This document shows, piece after piece, positions 27,569 to 37,201 of a DNA stretch of 64,000 bases; within the stretch, counting starts at the first letter, position 1, and each line of letters opens with the position of its first letter. The DNA comes from Sphingopyxis sp. (GTDB taxonomy: Bacteria > Pseudomonadota > Alphaproteobacteria > Sphingomonadales > Sphingomonadaceae), in NCBI GenBank assembly GCA_030145715.1, contig JAIXHQ010000007.1, positions 1 through 64,000 of the forward strand, written 5' to 3'. Below the pieces are notes generated by a model. The model saw nothing but the letters and a program-made list of their open reading frames with translations, was not told the origin of the DNA and searched no databases. A program made the position numbers and the translations under genes.

Positions 27569-28503
27569 GCTGCGGCTCCCTTTGTTTCATGCACTAGGCC
27601 GACGAAAATATCCTCTAGCGAGCTTTGTTTCGTATGCAGGTCCTTGAACGCGATCCCGATGTCGCTCATCCGCCGCAGCAGCGACGGCACGCCGGTCGCT
27701 TCGGCCTGGCTGTCGAATTCATAAACCAGTTCATGCCCGTCACCCGCCAGTTCCAGTTTCCAGTCGGCCAGTTCGGACGGCAGCGCGCCGAGCGGTTCGG
27801 CCAGGTTGAGCGTCAGCGTCTTGCGCCCCAGTTTCTTGATCAGCGCATTCTTCTCTTCGACCAGGATCAGTCGCCCGCCAGTGATAACCCCGACGCGGTC
27901 GGCCATTTCCTCGGCCTCCTCGATATAATGGGTGGTCAGGATGATCGTGACGCCGCGTTCGCGAAGGCCGCGCACCATGTTCCACATGTCGCGGCGCAGT
28001 TCGACATCGACGCCCGCGGTCGGCTCGTCGAGAAACAGGATCTCGGGCTCGTGGCTGAGCGCCTTCGCGATCATCACGCGCCGCTTCATCCCGCCCGACA
28101 ATTCCATGATTTTCGAATCGCGCTTGTCCCACAGCGACAGGTCGCGCAGCAATTGTTCGATAAAGGCGGGATCGCGCGGCTTGCCGAACAATCCGCGCGA
28201 GAAACTGACCGTCGCCGTTACCGTTTCGAACGCATCGGTGTGCAATTCCTGCGGCACCAGCCCGATCAGCGTCCGCGCGGCGCGATACCCCAGCGCATGA
28301 TCGTGCCCGCCCACGGTCACCGTTCCGGCACTCGCCGTCACGATGCCGCAGACGATGCTGATAAGCGTCGTCTTCCCGGCGCCATTCGGCCCCAGCAACG
28401 CGAAAATCTCGCCCTTGTTGATCGTCAGGTCCACACCGCCCAACGCCGTGTGGCCGCCCTTATAGGTTTTTCCGAGACCGGAAATTTCAAGAACCGCTGT
28501 CAT
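27565..28503 (-). CDS. ABC transporter ATP-binding protein (ABC-2 exporter, YadG-like)
   Basis: 312 residues from [17 protein letters not shown]. Walker A is [13 protein letters not shown], the signature [19 protein letters not shown], Walker [13 protein letters not shown], and the H-loop [15 protein letters not shown]. The C-terminal 70 residues form the extra domain seen in DRA-type exporter ATPases. It powers the permease encoded directly downstream. A longer frame exists upstream to 28593 but has no supporting ribosome-binding site and would approach the tRNA-Leu gene. Substrate unknown. Confidence 0.94.
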   Translation of the reverse strand: MTAVLEISGLGKTYKGGHTALGGVDLTINKGEIFALLGPNGAGKTTLISIVCGIVTASAGTVTVGGHDHALGYRAARTLIGLVPQELHTDAFETVTATVSFSRGLFGKPRDPAFIEQLLRDLSLWDKRDSKIMELSGGMKRRVMIAKALSHEPEILFLDEPTAGVDVELRRDMWNMVRGLRERGVTIILTTHYIEEAEEMADRVGVITGGRLILVEEKNALIKKLGRKTLTLNLAEPLGALPSELADWKLELAGDGHELVYEFDSQAEATGVPSLLRRMSDIGIAFKDLHTKQSSLEDIFVGLVHETKGAAA

Positions 28504-28593
28504 GGCCCGCCGTCTAGCCGAGCCGCCGCACCGCGTGAAGCGGCAAACATCGCTTGACCTCCGCGGCCCCTTCGGCTTGACCGGCGACGACAT

Positions 28594-28679
28594 GCGGACG
28601 TGGCGAAATCGGTAGACGCAGCAGACTTAAAATCTGCCATCCTCTGGGTATGCGGGTTCAAGTCCCGCCGTCCGCACCA
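28594..28679 (+). tRNA. tRNA-Leu (anticodon TAA)
   Basis: 86 bases beginning GCGGACGTGGCGAAATCGG and ending CGTCCGCACCA. The anticodon stem-loop CAGACTTAAAATCTG gives TAA, the long variable arm CATCCTCTGGGTATG is that of a class II tRNA, and the acceptor stem GCGGACG/CGTCCGC pairs fully. CCA is encoded. It is divergent from the ABC exporter operon. Confidence 0.96.
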
Positions 28680-28806
28680 GCAACCGACGGCTTGGCGGCA
28701 GGCGGCCTCGCGGGCCGCGTCCCGTTGGCGGCGGCGCGTTTTGTCCATGTGGACCGGGATAGCCCTATTCCGGTTTCGCGGCACATGGTTATGATCGAAC
28801 AGCAGG

Positions 28807-30333
28807 ATGCATGAGGTACGACGCGCAATGACGATGTGGGGCAGATATGGACGCACCGCCATGGCGACGGCCGCTGTCGCCGGCGTTGCGCTCATCCTGT
28901 CGAGTTGTGGCCTGTTCGGCGCGCGCGGGCCGGTGACGATCGCAGCGATCGGCCCGCTCAATATCAGCGCCAATCCGCGCGGCGGAGACGTTTCGGAGGC
29001 CAATCTCGCGCTGCTCGACGCGACGTCGCAGGGGCTCGTCAGCTATGATGGCGAGGGGCAGATCGATACCGGGCTGGCCGATCGCTGGACGGTCACGACC
29101 GACGGGCGAAGCTATATCTTTCGTCTGCGCGAAGCCAAATGGACGAACGGGCACAAAGTCACCGCCGAAGAGGTCGCGGCGATCCTGCGATCCTATCTCG
29201 CGCCCGCCAGCCATCATGTCCTGAAAAATGATTTTCCAGAGATTGAGACGATCAAGGCGATGACCGACACCGTCATCGAAATCCGCCTGTCGGTTCCGCA
29301 ACCGGCGATCCTCGAACTGCTCGCACAGCCGTCGATGGCGATCGTCAAGAAAGAGATGCGCTGGGGCCCGATGCGCGCGCGCAAGATCGGCGGGGCCATG
29401 CTGCTGTCCCCCGTCCCCGACCCGCTGGCCGAGGATCAGGAGGCGGCCGAGGCGGCGGCGGCCGATCCGGCGGCGTCGATCGAGCTGGTCGGAGCATCGC
29501 CGGAGGTTGCCATGGCGCGTTTCAAGAACGGCTATGCCGACGGCGTCATCGGCGGCCGTTTTTCCACCCTGCCCTATTTCGTCGCGTCCAATATCGGCCG
29601 GTCGCGGCTGGTGGTCGATCCGGTGCCCGGGCTGTTCGGCCTGTCCTTCGTCCGCGCCGAGGGCTTTCTGGCGACCGATACGAACCGCGAAGCCCTTGTC
29701 CGCGCGATCCGGCGCGAACGGCTGGTCGAAGCATTCGGCCTGACCGAATGGCAACCGCAGGTCACGCTTCGCCCCGCGCTTTACACCCGCGACGGTGGCC
29801 CCGCACCGATGCTCCCTGCTTGGGCCGAATATGACGAAGCGTCGCGGCTGGCGCAGGCGAAGCGGGTCGTCGATGCCTGGCGCAGCGCGGGCCGGGACAT
29901 CGAACCGCTGCGCATCGCGGTTCCCGACGCGCCGGGGGGCCGCATCCTTTTCGCCTATGTGTCGGCCGATCTGGCAGCGATCGGCGTGCCCAGCCGCCGT
30001 GTCGCGATGACCGCCACCGCCGACCTTCGCCTGATCGACGAGGTCGCGCCGAACGATGACCCCCTCTGGGCGCTGCGCCGCCTGTCCTGCCGCCGCGACA
30101 CGCTGTGCAATCGCGAGGCGCAGGGGCTGATCGATCAGGCGACGCGAAACATCGACATCGGCCAGCGCCGCGCACAGATTGGCGAAGCCGAGACCGTCCT
30201 CGCCCGTTATGTCCCCTTCATTCCGCTCGCCACGCCGCTCCGCTGGTCGGTCGCGTCACAGCGCCTGACCGGATTGCGCGCGAACGGCCGCGCACAGCAC
30301 CCATTGAATCACCTGATCACCATACCCAATTGA
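28807..30333 (+). CDS. Peptide/nickel-type ABC substrate-binding lipoprotein (SBP_bac_5)
   Basis: About 500 residues. The N-terminus has a hydrophobic stretch ending ALILSSCG, a lipobox, so it is probably anchored to a membrane as a lipoprotein. SBP_bac_5 features include GLADRWTVTTDGRSYIFRLREAKWTNGHKVTAEEVAAIL (about 85-125) and a C-terminal VPFIPLATPLRW. Members bind oligopeptides or nickel for Opp/Dpp-type importers; no permease or ATPase genes accompany it. ATG codons at 28807, 28828 and 28834 are all possible starts, none with an ideal ribosome-binding site. It follows the tRNA by 127 bases and precedes a DUF4112 gene. Confidence 0.85.
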   Translation: MHEVRRAMTMWGRYGRTAMATAAVAGVALILSSCGLFGARGPVTIAAIGPLNISANPRGGDVSEANLALLDATSQGLVSYDGEGQIDTGLADRWTVTTDGRSYIFRLREAKWTNGHKVTAEEVAAILRSYLAPASHHVLKNDFPEIETIKAMTDTVIEIRLSVPQPAILELLAQPSMAIVKKEMRWGPMRARKIGGAMLLSPVPDPLAEDQEAAEAAAADPAASIELVGASPEVAMARFKNGYADGVIGGRFSTLPYFVASNIGRSRLVVDPVPGLFGLSFVRAEGFLATDTNREALVRAIRRERLVEAFGLTEWQPQVTLRPALYTRDGGPAPMLPAWAEYDEASRLAQAKRVVDAWRSAGRDIEPLRIAVPDAPGGRILFAYVSADLAAIGVPSRRVAMTATADLRLIDEVAPNDDPLWALRRLSCRRDTLCNREAQGLIDQATRNIDIGQRRAQIGEAETVLARYVPFIPLATPLRWSVASQRLTGLRANGRAQHPLNHLITIPN

Positions 30334-30374
30334 TTGGATGACGCCCATCTTCGGGCGTTGGTGAAAGGACTCCG

Positions 30375-30797
30375 ATGGCCCCTTCGACGCCCAATCCCGA
30401 CGCGATCTTCGACGCGCTGGTGCGCGACCGCAACGATCCCGCGGCGCTGCGCAAACGGGTCGAGACGCTCGAAATGCTGCTTGAACGCGCTTTCGTCGTC
30501 CCCGGCATCAACCGGCCCGTCGGGCTCGACGCGATCATCGGCCTGATCCCTGTCGTCGGCGACGTCGTCGCGGCGACGATGGGCGCCTATCTGATATGGG
30601 AAGCGCGCAACCTGGGTATGCCAAAGTGGAAGATCTGGCGGATGGTCGGCAATCTGGGCGTCGATACCGCGCTGGGCGCGATTCCGCTTATCGGCGATGC
30701 GTTCGACTTTTTCTTTCGGTCGAACACGCGCAATCTGCGGATCATCAAGAAGCACCTCGACAAGCATCACCCCGGAACGATCATCATCGATCAATAA
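30375..30797 (+). CDS. DUF4112 domain protein
   Basis: 140 residues. The core, VGLDAIIGLIPVVGDVVAATMGAYLIWEARNLGMPKWKIWRMVGNLGVDTALGAIPLIGDAFDFFFRSN (about 54-121), has two glycine/proline-rich hydrophobic helices, each followed by GD, as in DUF4112. It is probably a small inner-membrane protein with two spans. AAAGGA lies upstream of ATG 30375. Function unknown; it lies 41 bases after the lipoprotein gene and may share its transcript. Confidence 0.9.
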   Translation: MAPSTPNPDAIFDALVRDRNDPAALRKRVETLEMLLERAFVVPGINRPVGLDAIIGLIPVVGDVVAATMGAYLIWEARNLGMPKWKIWRMVGNLGVDTALGAIPLIGDAFDFFFRSNTRNLRIIKKHLDKHHPGTIIIDQ

Positions 30798-30847
30798 TAT
30801 GGCGGGCCATCCGCGCCCGCGCACCGCTTATGAAAAATCCGGCTTAA

Positions 30848-32014
30848 ATGTCGCCGGTTCTGCACGTTAAAGACGGCATGACCACCAAAGCGACAGCATC
30901 GAACGAGCCGGTAGGGCGGCTTATGGGTTGGCTGGGGCTGCGCCAGAAGCGCGGCGGCCCTGCGGAGCATGAACATATGCTCCCCGACGGGGGCGGTCCG
31001 CGCGACCTGCTACGGCTCGCCCGCCATCAGTTGATCGGCACGATCATGGCCTTTCTGGTCGACAATGACCTGGAGGTGTCGGCCACGAACCTGCTGCTGG
31101 CCCATGGTGCCTTTTCGGGGTCGAACCCGCATCTGGCGCGCCAGATTGCCAGCCGGTCGCTGACGCCCGGCGGCATCACCCAGAAATGGCTGAACGAATT
31201 GTCCGAACAGGACAGCGGCCAGCCGGACCGCGCCGACCTCGACCGCCTGATTACCCGGCTGGAAACCAACCTCGAATCGTTCCACACCCACACGAAGGAA
31301 GCCCGGACGGTCACCAGCGACTATGGCACCGAGTTGGAACAGCATGTCTCCGACCTCGAACAGCTCGAAAAAACCGGCCGCATCGTCTCCAGCCTCGCCG
31401 ATCTGGCGAAGGTGATGCTCGACCGGACGCGCAGGGCCGAGGACGATATGCGCAAGAGCGAGGAAGAGGCAAAGGCGCTGCGCCGCAGCCTCGCCCGTGC
31501 GAAGCGCGACGCCGAAGTCGATTTTCTGACCGGATTGCCCAATCGTCGGGCGTTCGAGGTCCTGCTCGACCGTCATTATCGCGAAGCGCGCGAAAAATGC
31601 GAACCACTCACCGTCGCCTTTTGCGACATCGACGAATTCAAACGGGTCAACGACCTGCACGGCCATGAAGCGGGCGACCGTGTCATCAAGGCGATCGCCG
31701 ACACGCTGGCGCGGATTTCGAACGATCAATGCCATGTCGCGCGCCATGGCGGCGAAGAATTCGTCATGCTGTTCTGCGGCCTCACGCCCGGACAGGCGGC
31801 ACAGAAACTCGACAATGCGCGCGAAACGCTGGCGGACCGCCGCCTCATCAATCGCAAGACCGACGAACCATTCGGCCAGATTACTTTTTCAGGCGGGGTC
31901 GCGGACGTCTTTGGCTATGCCGACACGCGCGCCGCCCTAAAGGCCGCGGACGAGGCTTTGTACCGGGCAAAGTCCGGCGGACGAAACCGCGTCGAAATCG
32001 CCGATCCAGCTTGA
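30848..32014 (+). CDS. Diguanylate cyclase (GGDEF domain)
   Basis: 388 residues. The C-terminal GGDEF domain (about 225-385) starts DFLTGLPNRRAFEVLLDR and has FCDIDEFKRVND for metal binding and an intact GGEEF in ARHGGEEFVMLF, so c-di-GMP synthesis from GTP is likely. An RxxD inhibitory site at the usual place before GGEEF is absent (NDQC instead). The N-terminal 150 residues are a soluble helical domain of no family I know, followed by a heptad-rich linker (about 160-225) suited to dimerisation. There is no membrane segment. Starts at ATG 30848 or 30878 are both possible. Confidence 0.92.
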   Translation: MSPVLHVKDGMTTKATASNEPVGRLMGWLGLRQKRGGPAEHEHMLPDGGGPRDLLRLARHQLIGTIMAFLVDNDLEVSATNLLLAHGAFSGSNPHLARQIASRSLTPGGITQKWLNELSEQDSGQPDRADLDRLITRLETNLESFHTHTKEARTVTSDYGTELEQHVSDLEQLEKTGRIVSSLADLAKVMLDRTRRAEDDMRKSEEEAKALRRSLARAKRDAEVDFLTGLPNRRAFEVLLDRHYREAREKCEPLTVAFCDIDEFKRVNDLHGHEAGDRVIKAIADTLARISNDQCHVARHGGEEFVMLFCGLTPGQAAQKLDNARETLADRRLINRKTDEPFGQITFSGGVADVFGYADTRAALKAADEALYRAKSGGRNRVEIADPA

Positions 32015-32041
32015 ACGGCTTCCCGCGAGGGGGCGGGGGAA

Positions 32042-32077
32042 CCACGGGCGGTCACGCTTTGGCGCGGCCGCCCGTGG
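32042..32077. terminator. Hairpin between convergent genes
   Basis: CCACGGGCGG and CCGCCCGTGG form a perfect 10-base stem with a 16-base loop midway between the diguanylate cyclase stop and the end of the sugar transporter gene. T runs are poor on both sides, so it may act as a bidirectional terminator of modest strength. Confidence 0.6.
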
Positions 32078-32086
32078 ACTTATCCA

Positions 32087-33382
32087 TCAGGCCGCGGGGC
32101 GTCTCGCGTAATAGCCAAAGCTCGCGATCACGGCATAGCAAAGCGCGGGAAGCAGCAACGCCGTGCCCAGGCTGCCGGTCAGATCGGCAACCGCGCCCGT
32201 CGCGAGCGGGACGATGGCGCCGCCAAAGATCGCGACATTGATGATGCCCGACCCGTCGGCGGCCCGGCTGCCCAGCTTTTCGGACGCAAGGCTGAAAATC
32301 GTGGGAAACATGATCGCGTTCATCAACCCAATGGCCAGCAGGCTATAGCCCGAAACCATGCCGGTCGTGCTGGTCGAAATCAGGATCAGCGTGATCGCGC
32401 CGAGCGCGACACTGGCCAGCAGCTTGCCCGGACTGACCGCCCGCATCAGGGCCGACCCGATAAAGCGTCCGACCATCGCGCCGCCCCAGTAAAGCCCGAT
32501 CAGCTTGCCCGCGGCCTGTTCCTGCAATCCCATGACGCCGGGTTGCATCAGATAATTCACGACCAGCGAACCGATCGACACTTCTGCCCCGACGTACAGA
32601 AAGATGCAGAGCGCGCCAAAACCAAAGCGGGGGCGCTTCAGCAGGTCGAGCCCGGCCAGACCGGCGCTCGCTTCGTGCCGTTCGCCCTTCAGCCGGTTGC
32701 GGAACATCCAGACCGCCGCCGCCACCACGAACAGCGCGACGGCGATCCCCAGATAGCCGTGGACGATCGCCTGGCTTTCGGCGGTGCGATAGGCGTCGAG
32801 TTCCGCGCCCGACAGATCAGCCGCCGTCACCGTGGCAAGGCTGCCCAGGATCAGTATCGAACCGACGACGGGAAAAACCGTGGTGCCCAGCGAATTGAAA
32901 GCCTGTGCAAAGGTCAGACGGCTGTGCGTCGTCTCCGGCTTGCCGAGCATCGAGATCAGCGGGTTGGCGACGACCTGAACGATCACCACCCCGCTGGCGA
33001 GGACGAACAAAGCGAACAGGAACAGGCCATAGACCGCATTCTGCGACGCCGGAATGAACAACAAACATCCGACCATCATCGTCAACAGCCCGGCCACCGC
33101 GCCGCGCATATAACCGATCTTCTTGACCAGCTTTGCCCCCGGGATGCCGATAACCAGATAGGCGGTGAAGAAACAGAACTGCACCAGCATCGCCTGCGTG
33201 TAATTCAGCGTGAACAGCTCTTTCAGCTTGGGAATGATGACGTCGTTCAGCGACGTGATCCCGCCAAAGATGAAGAACAGGCCCATCACGAACAGACGCA
33301 GTTCGGGGGCGTCGACGTGCGTTCCTCCCCCATTGCCGACGATCGGATCGCCGGTTGATGCCATATCGGGCGCTAATGCCAT
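32087..33382 (-). CDS. MFS sugar transporter, FucP/GluP family
   Basis: 431 residues and twelve predicted membrane spans. FucP/GluP family markers are FFIFGGITSLNDVIIPKLK in span 1, FFTAYLVIGIPGAKLVKKIGYMRG after span 2, VVANPLISMLGKPETTHSRLTFAQAFNSLGTTVFP (about 140-175), and MFPTIFSLASEKLG in the C-terminal half. The family co-transports hexoses such as glucose, galactose or fucose with protons. GGGGAGAG precedes the ATG. It follows the secreted glucosidase gene by 44 bases, so it probably imports the sugar that enzyme releases. Confidence 0.93.
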   Translation of the reverse strand: MALAPDMASTGDPIVGNGGGTHVDAPELRLFVMGLFFIFGGITSLNDVIIPKLKELFTLNYTQAMLVQFCFFTAYLVIGIPGAKLVKKIGYMRGAVAGLLTMMVGCLLFIPASQNAVYGLFLFALFVLASGVVIVQVVANPLISMLGKPETTHSRLTFAQAFNSLGTTVFPVVGSILILGSLATVTAADLSGAELDAYRTAESQAIVHGYLGIAVALFVVAAAVWMFRNRLKGERHEASAGLAGLDLLKRPRFGFGALCIFLYVGAEVSIGSLVVNYLMQPGVMGLQEQAAGKLIGLYWGGAMVGRFIGSALMRAVSPGKLLASVALGAITLILISTSTTGMVSGYSLLAIGLMNAIMFPTIFSLASEKLGSRAADGSGIINVAIFGGAIVPLATGAVADLTGSLGTALLLPALCYAVIASFGYYARRPAA

Positions 33383-33426
33383 GTTTCTCTCCCCAACCTC
33401 TTTCAGGTCAACTTGTCAGGGTTTTG

Positions 33427-35904
33427 TCATTTTGCGGCGGGTGGGCAAGGCAGATTCTCGCCAACCGCTTCTACATTCGTATTCAACAGCGTCGCGGCCA
33501 GGCCCTTGTCGCCCTGCACCGTCAAAGCATAATCGACCTGCCGCAGATTGGCGCCGGCATCGGCAAAACAGCGCAGCGGAACCTTGATCGTCGAAACCTG
33601 TCCGATCGGCGCGGCCTTGACCAGCGCGCTGATGTCAAAGGCGGCGCCGCCGAGCGCGATCTTGACGGGCGAGCCGCCGACCGCGTCGATCCGCCAGTCG
33701 ATGCGCAGCGCAAAGCTGTTGTTGAGCTGGCGCGACAGGTCGGCATAGGGCCCCGACAGGTTCAGCGATGCAGGACCGCTCCAGACAAAGGATTTGCCAT
33801 CTTCCTGCGCCCGGACATCGACCGAGCGTGTCGCCAACAGGCCGTTGGGGCTGGAAACGGGCGGGGATTCGACGGGGCGCGCGCCCCCCGCATCCACAAC
33901 CGTCAATGTCCAGGGTGTGCGCGCCCTGCCGCCCGAAAAGAAATTTTCGACATTCAGCGCGGCACTGATGTCGACGCCCAGTTTCTCCGACAGCGGCGGC
34001 ACCACGGTCTTGTCGCCATATTTCAGGCCATAGCCCACGGCGAATTGGGGATTTTCGACCGGCGATTTGGCGTCGGCAGGCCATGCGAAGGGCAAGGTGC
34101 CGGTAAAGCCGCGCGCGGTCTTTCCATCCTTGCCGGCGACGATCACGTCGGCGATGCCCGCGCCCTGCGACCCCGGCAACCAGGCGGCGACAAAGGCGTC
34201 GGCCGCGTTGATCTCCGGATTGGTGAACATCGGGCGGCCGGACAGGAACAGCGCCACGACCGGAATGCCCGCGGCCTTCAGCGTCTTGAGCGTGGCCAGG
34301 TCGGCCGCTTCCGACGGCTGATAGTCCAGCGTGGGCACGTCGCCCTGAAATTCGGCATAGGGCATCTCGCCAAACACCATGATCGCGACATCGGGCTTTT
34401 CGGTAAAGCTGCCGCTGGCCGACAGCGTCGCCTTGCCCCCCGCGTCGCCGATCGCCTTGCCCAGCGCCTCCCAGATGGTCTGGCCATTGGGGAAATCGGA
34501 TCGCACCACGTCGGTGCCTTGCCAACTGATCGTCCAGCCGCCCGACTGCATCGCCATATTGTCGGCGCCGGGTCCCGCCACCAGCACCTTGGCGCCGGGT
34601 TTGATCGGCAGGATATTGCCGTTGTTCTTCAACAGGACCAGCGACTTCGCCACCGCCTCCCGCGCGACCGCCAGATGGTCGGGGGTTCCGATCGCAGAGA
34701 CATTCCCACGATTGACCTGCCCTTCGGCAAACAATCCCAGCTTATATTTCACGCGCAGGATACGGCGCACCGCATCGTCGAGCCGCGCGGCGGGGATCAC
34801 GCCGTCCTTTGCCTGTTTCAGCGTGGTTGCGTACAATCCCTTCCAACTGTCGGGCGCCATGAACATGTCCAGCCCGGCGTTGATCGACTGGGCGCAATCG
34901 GTGACGCTGCATCCCGCGACCTGACCATGGCCATTCCAGTCGCCGACGACAAAACCGGCAAAGCCCAGCTTGTCCTTCAGCACGTCGGTCAGCAGGCCCT
35001 TGTTGCCGTGATGCTTGACGCCCTGCCAGCTCGAAAAGCTTGCCATGACCGTCAGCGCACCGGCATCGATCGCCGCCGGATAGCCCATGGCGTGCTTTGC
35101 GATCAGTTCCTTTTCATCGATCTTGGCGTCGCCCTGATCCTTGCCTTCGAACGTTCCGCCATCGGCCAGGAAATGCTTGGCGGTCGCGGCGACATGTTGC
35201 TCGCTGACGCTGCGACCGGCGACCAGCGCGCCCTGCAGGCCAAGGGTCATCGCCTTGCCATATTCGGCGACCAGCTTCGGGTCGGCGCCATAGCCTTCAT
35301 AGCTGCGGCCCCAGCGCAGATCCTGCGGCACGGCGAGCGTCGGCGCAAAGGTCCATTCGATCCCGCTGGCTGCGATCTCCGCCGCCGTCACGGCGCCGAT
35401 GCGCTGGATCAGTTCGGCATCGCGCGCCGCGCCCAGCCCGATATTATGCGGGAACAGCGTTGCGCCGGGAATATTATTGTGGCCGTGCACGGCATCGACG
35501 CCAAAGATGATCGGGACGGCAATGCCATTGGCCTGCGGGCGCAGCGACACCGCGCGAAAATCCCCGACCAGCTTGGCCCAGTCGGCCGCGCTCGACCGTT
35601 CATTGCCGTTCGGGCCGCTGTTCCCGCCCGCCAGGATCGACCCGAGCGGATAGGTTTCAAGGTCCTTGGGCGTGATCGTGCTGATGTCGGCCTGGATCAA
35701 CTGGCCGACCTTCTGTTCGACCGTCATTTTCCGGATGAGCGCATCAATGCGCGCCTCGGTCTTGGCGTCGGAAATGGCGGTCGGGCTTTTCGCCGTCGGC
35801 CACAATTCGGGGTGAACTTTCGCCGCTTCGGCCCCAGCGGTCTGTGCGGCGGCGGTTCCTGCCAAAAGCAGCGCGGTCGCCATAACCATTGCCTGTCGGC
35901 GCAT
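33427..35904 (-). CDS. Exported glycoside hydrolase family 3 beta-glucosidase
   Basis: 825 residues with a signal peptide (MRRQAMVMATALLLAGTAAAQ). The GH3 N-terminal barrel contains VPIIFGVDAVHGHNN and the nucleophile Asp in GFVVGDWNGHGQVAGC (about 305). The C-terminal alpha/beta domain has VLLKNNGNILPIKPGAKVLVAGPGAD. A third beta-sandwich domain of the ExoP type (about 665-825) extends beyond many GH3 enzymes, suggesting activity on beta-1,3/1,4-gluco-oligosaccharides in the periplasm. GGGAGAG precedes ATG 35904; an ATG four codons earlier is less likely. An operator-like motif lies 20 bases upstream of the start. Confidence 0.94.
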   Translation of the reverse strand: MRRQAMVMATALLLAGTAAAQTAGAEAAKVHPELWPTAKSPTAISDAKTEARIDALIRKMTVEQKVGQLIQADISTITPKDLETYPLGSILAGGNSGPNGNERSSAADWAKLVGDFRAVSLRPQANGIAVPIIFGVDAVHGHNNIPGATLFPHNIGLGAARDAELIQRIGAVTAAEIAASGIEWTFAPTLAVPQDLRWGRSYEGYGADPKLVAEYGKAMTLGLQGALVAGRSVSEQHVAATAKHFLADGGTFEGKDQGDAKIDEKELIAKHAMGYPAAIDAGALTVMASFSSWQGVKHHGNKGLLTDVLKDKLGFAGFVVGDWNGHGQVAGCSVTDCAQSINAGLDMFMAPDSWKGLYATTLKQAKDGVIPAARLDDAVRRILRVKYKLGLFAEGQVNRGNVSAIGTPDHLAVAREAVAKSLVLLKNNGNILPIKPGAKVLVAGPGADNMAMQSGGWTISWQGTDVVRSDFPNGQTIWEALGKAIGDAGGKATLSASGSFTEKPDVAIMVFGEMPYAEFQGDVPTLDYQPSEAADLATLKTLKAAGIPVVALFLSGRPMFTNPEINAADAFVAAWLPGSQGAGIADVIVAGKDGKTARGFTGTLPFAWPADAKSPVENPQFAVGYGLKYGDKTVVPPLSEKLGVDISAALNVENFFSGGRARTPWTLTVVDAGGARPVESPPVSSPNGLLATRSVDVRAQEDGKSFVWSGPASLNLSGPYADLSRQLNNSFALRIDWRIDAVGGSPVKIALGGAAFDISALVKAAPIGQVSTIKVPLRCFADAGANLRQVDYALTVQGDKGLAATLLNTNVEAVGENLPCPPAAK

Positions 35905-35923
35905 TGTCTCTCCCATCCGTCAA

Positions 35924-35937
35924 TGTGAACGTTATCA
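35924..35937. promoter_or_regulatory. LacI-type operator candidate upstream of the glucosidase gene
   Basis: TGTGAACGTTATCA: the central AACGTT is palindromic and the outer TG/CA pair matches, the form of many LacI-family operators. The same motif lies before the LacI gene (38284) and twice before the large TonB receptor gene (44919, 44936). Confidence 0.65.
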
Positions 35938-35989
35938 AACTTCTCTCGCATAGCGACCGGATGAAATCAATACCTCTGTTCGGCAGGGG

Positions 35990-37201
35990 TCAGCGGCGCG
36001 AGGCCAATGTCGCCAACAAAAGCACGGCCATCGCGATCAGCACCGCCAGCAGCAGAAAAAGCGTTTCAAATCCGAACCCTGGGACGATCGAAATCGTCAA
36101 CCACGGCATGATGAGCGACGGCATGGTATTGGTCAGGTTAAAGACGCCCAGATCGCGCCCGCGCCGATCCGAACGCGGCAGGATGCGCAGCGTCTGACTG
36201 GAGTGAAGCGACAGGAATACCGTCGTGGCGACGCCGAACAACAGGTAATTGCCCTTCGCCATATCGATGTCCGTCGCCAGCGCCATGCCCACCATCCCGC
36301 CGCCCGACACCGCGGCGCTGACCACCAGCGGCAGAAACGGCCGATCGTTGCGATCGGCCCAGCGCCCCCCGATCAGCGCGATCGGAACGGCGAGCGTCAG
36401 GGCAAGACTGAACAGCCGCGCCTTTTCATTGTCGTTCATCGCCGGATCGATCGAACGGAACCAGAAATACAGGTAAGCGAACAGCGCCGCCTCGGCGATC
36501 TGGACCAGCAAACGTGCCAGCCACATCCGTATCGCGGGCGCCGCCGGTCGCGGCGCGCCATCGATCTGCTCCCCATCGACCGGCGCGCGCGCGGTGGGCC
36601 GCGCCGCCAGGTCGGGAAAGGATTGCGGCCGACCGAACAGCAGCACGGGCAGGACCGCGGCCGCCGCCAGCAACGCGATGACGCCCAGCCGCTGGTCCGC
36701 CGAAACCAGCCCCGGCCAGGTGACGAGCGCGCCCGACCAGGCGCCCAATGCGGGCGAAAAGGCAAGAAGCCCGCCCAGCAGTCCCTTTTGCCCGTCGGGA
36801 ACGCAGTCCCCTGCCCAGGCGGCAAGCGGACCCAGCATCATGTTGAGCGCCATTTGCCAGGCGATCATGATGCCCAGCAGCGTCCATAGGTCGTGCGCCA
36901 GCGGCACCATCAACAACAGGCCGATGGTCAACGTCAGCCCGGTGAATATCCAGCCGCGCCGATTGCCGGTGACGTCGCTGAGCCAACCGAATACGATACC
37001 CGACGCGCTGGCCGCGATCGCGCCGAAAAAGGTGACATAGCCCAACGCCTCCACATCCGCCGCTCCCGCCAGGTCGGTCATCCGCGACGGCAGCCAGATT
37101 GTCAGAAACGGGACATAGGCGATCGCCCCGCCTGCCGCAGCAAGCGCATAGAGCAGCAGGAACCGGGCGGACTGGCGGTGCGAAGCGCCGGTGTCAGCCA
37201 T
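35990..37201 (-). CDS. MFS transporter, nucleoside/sugar permease-like
   Basis: 403 residues and twelve predicted spans. The N-terminal LLLYALAAAGGAIAYVPFLTIWLPSRMTDL and SASGIVFGWLSDVTGNRRGWIF (loop 2-3, with the MFS DxxGxRR-like motif) identify the superfamily. The layout resembles sugar MFS proteins often beside glycosidases in sphingomonads. The start at 37201 overlaps the LacI gene stop by 8 bases, so regulator and transporter share a transcript. The substrate is probably a mono- or oligosaccharide from the same locus. The glucosidase promoter lies between this gene's end and 35904. Confidence 0.88.
   Translation of the reverse strand: MADTGASHRQSARFLLLYALAAAGGAIAYVPFLTIWLPSRMTDLAGAADVEALGYVTFFGAIAASASGIVFGWLSDVTGNRRGWIFTGLTLTIGLLLMVPLAHDLWTLLGIMIAWQMALNMMLGPLAAWAGDCVPDGQKGLLGGLLAFSPALGAWSGALVTWPGLVSADQRLGVIALLAAAAVLPVLLFGRPQSFPDLAARPTARAPVDGEQIDGAPRPAAPAIRMWLARLLVQIAEAALFAYLYFWFRSIDPAMNDNEKARLFSLALTLAVPIALIGGRWADRNDRPFLPLVVSAAVSGGGMVGMALATDIDMAKGNYLLFGVATTVFLSLHSSQTLRILPRSDRRGRDLGVFNLTNTMPSLIMPWLTISIVPGFGFETLFLLLAVLIAMAVLLLATLASRR

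Noticed and set aside
33355-35928. 857-residue plus-strand frame opposite the GH3 gene
   Set aside because: Shadow of the codon bias; the minus strand encodes a complete GH3 enzyme with a signal peptide.
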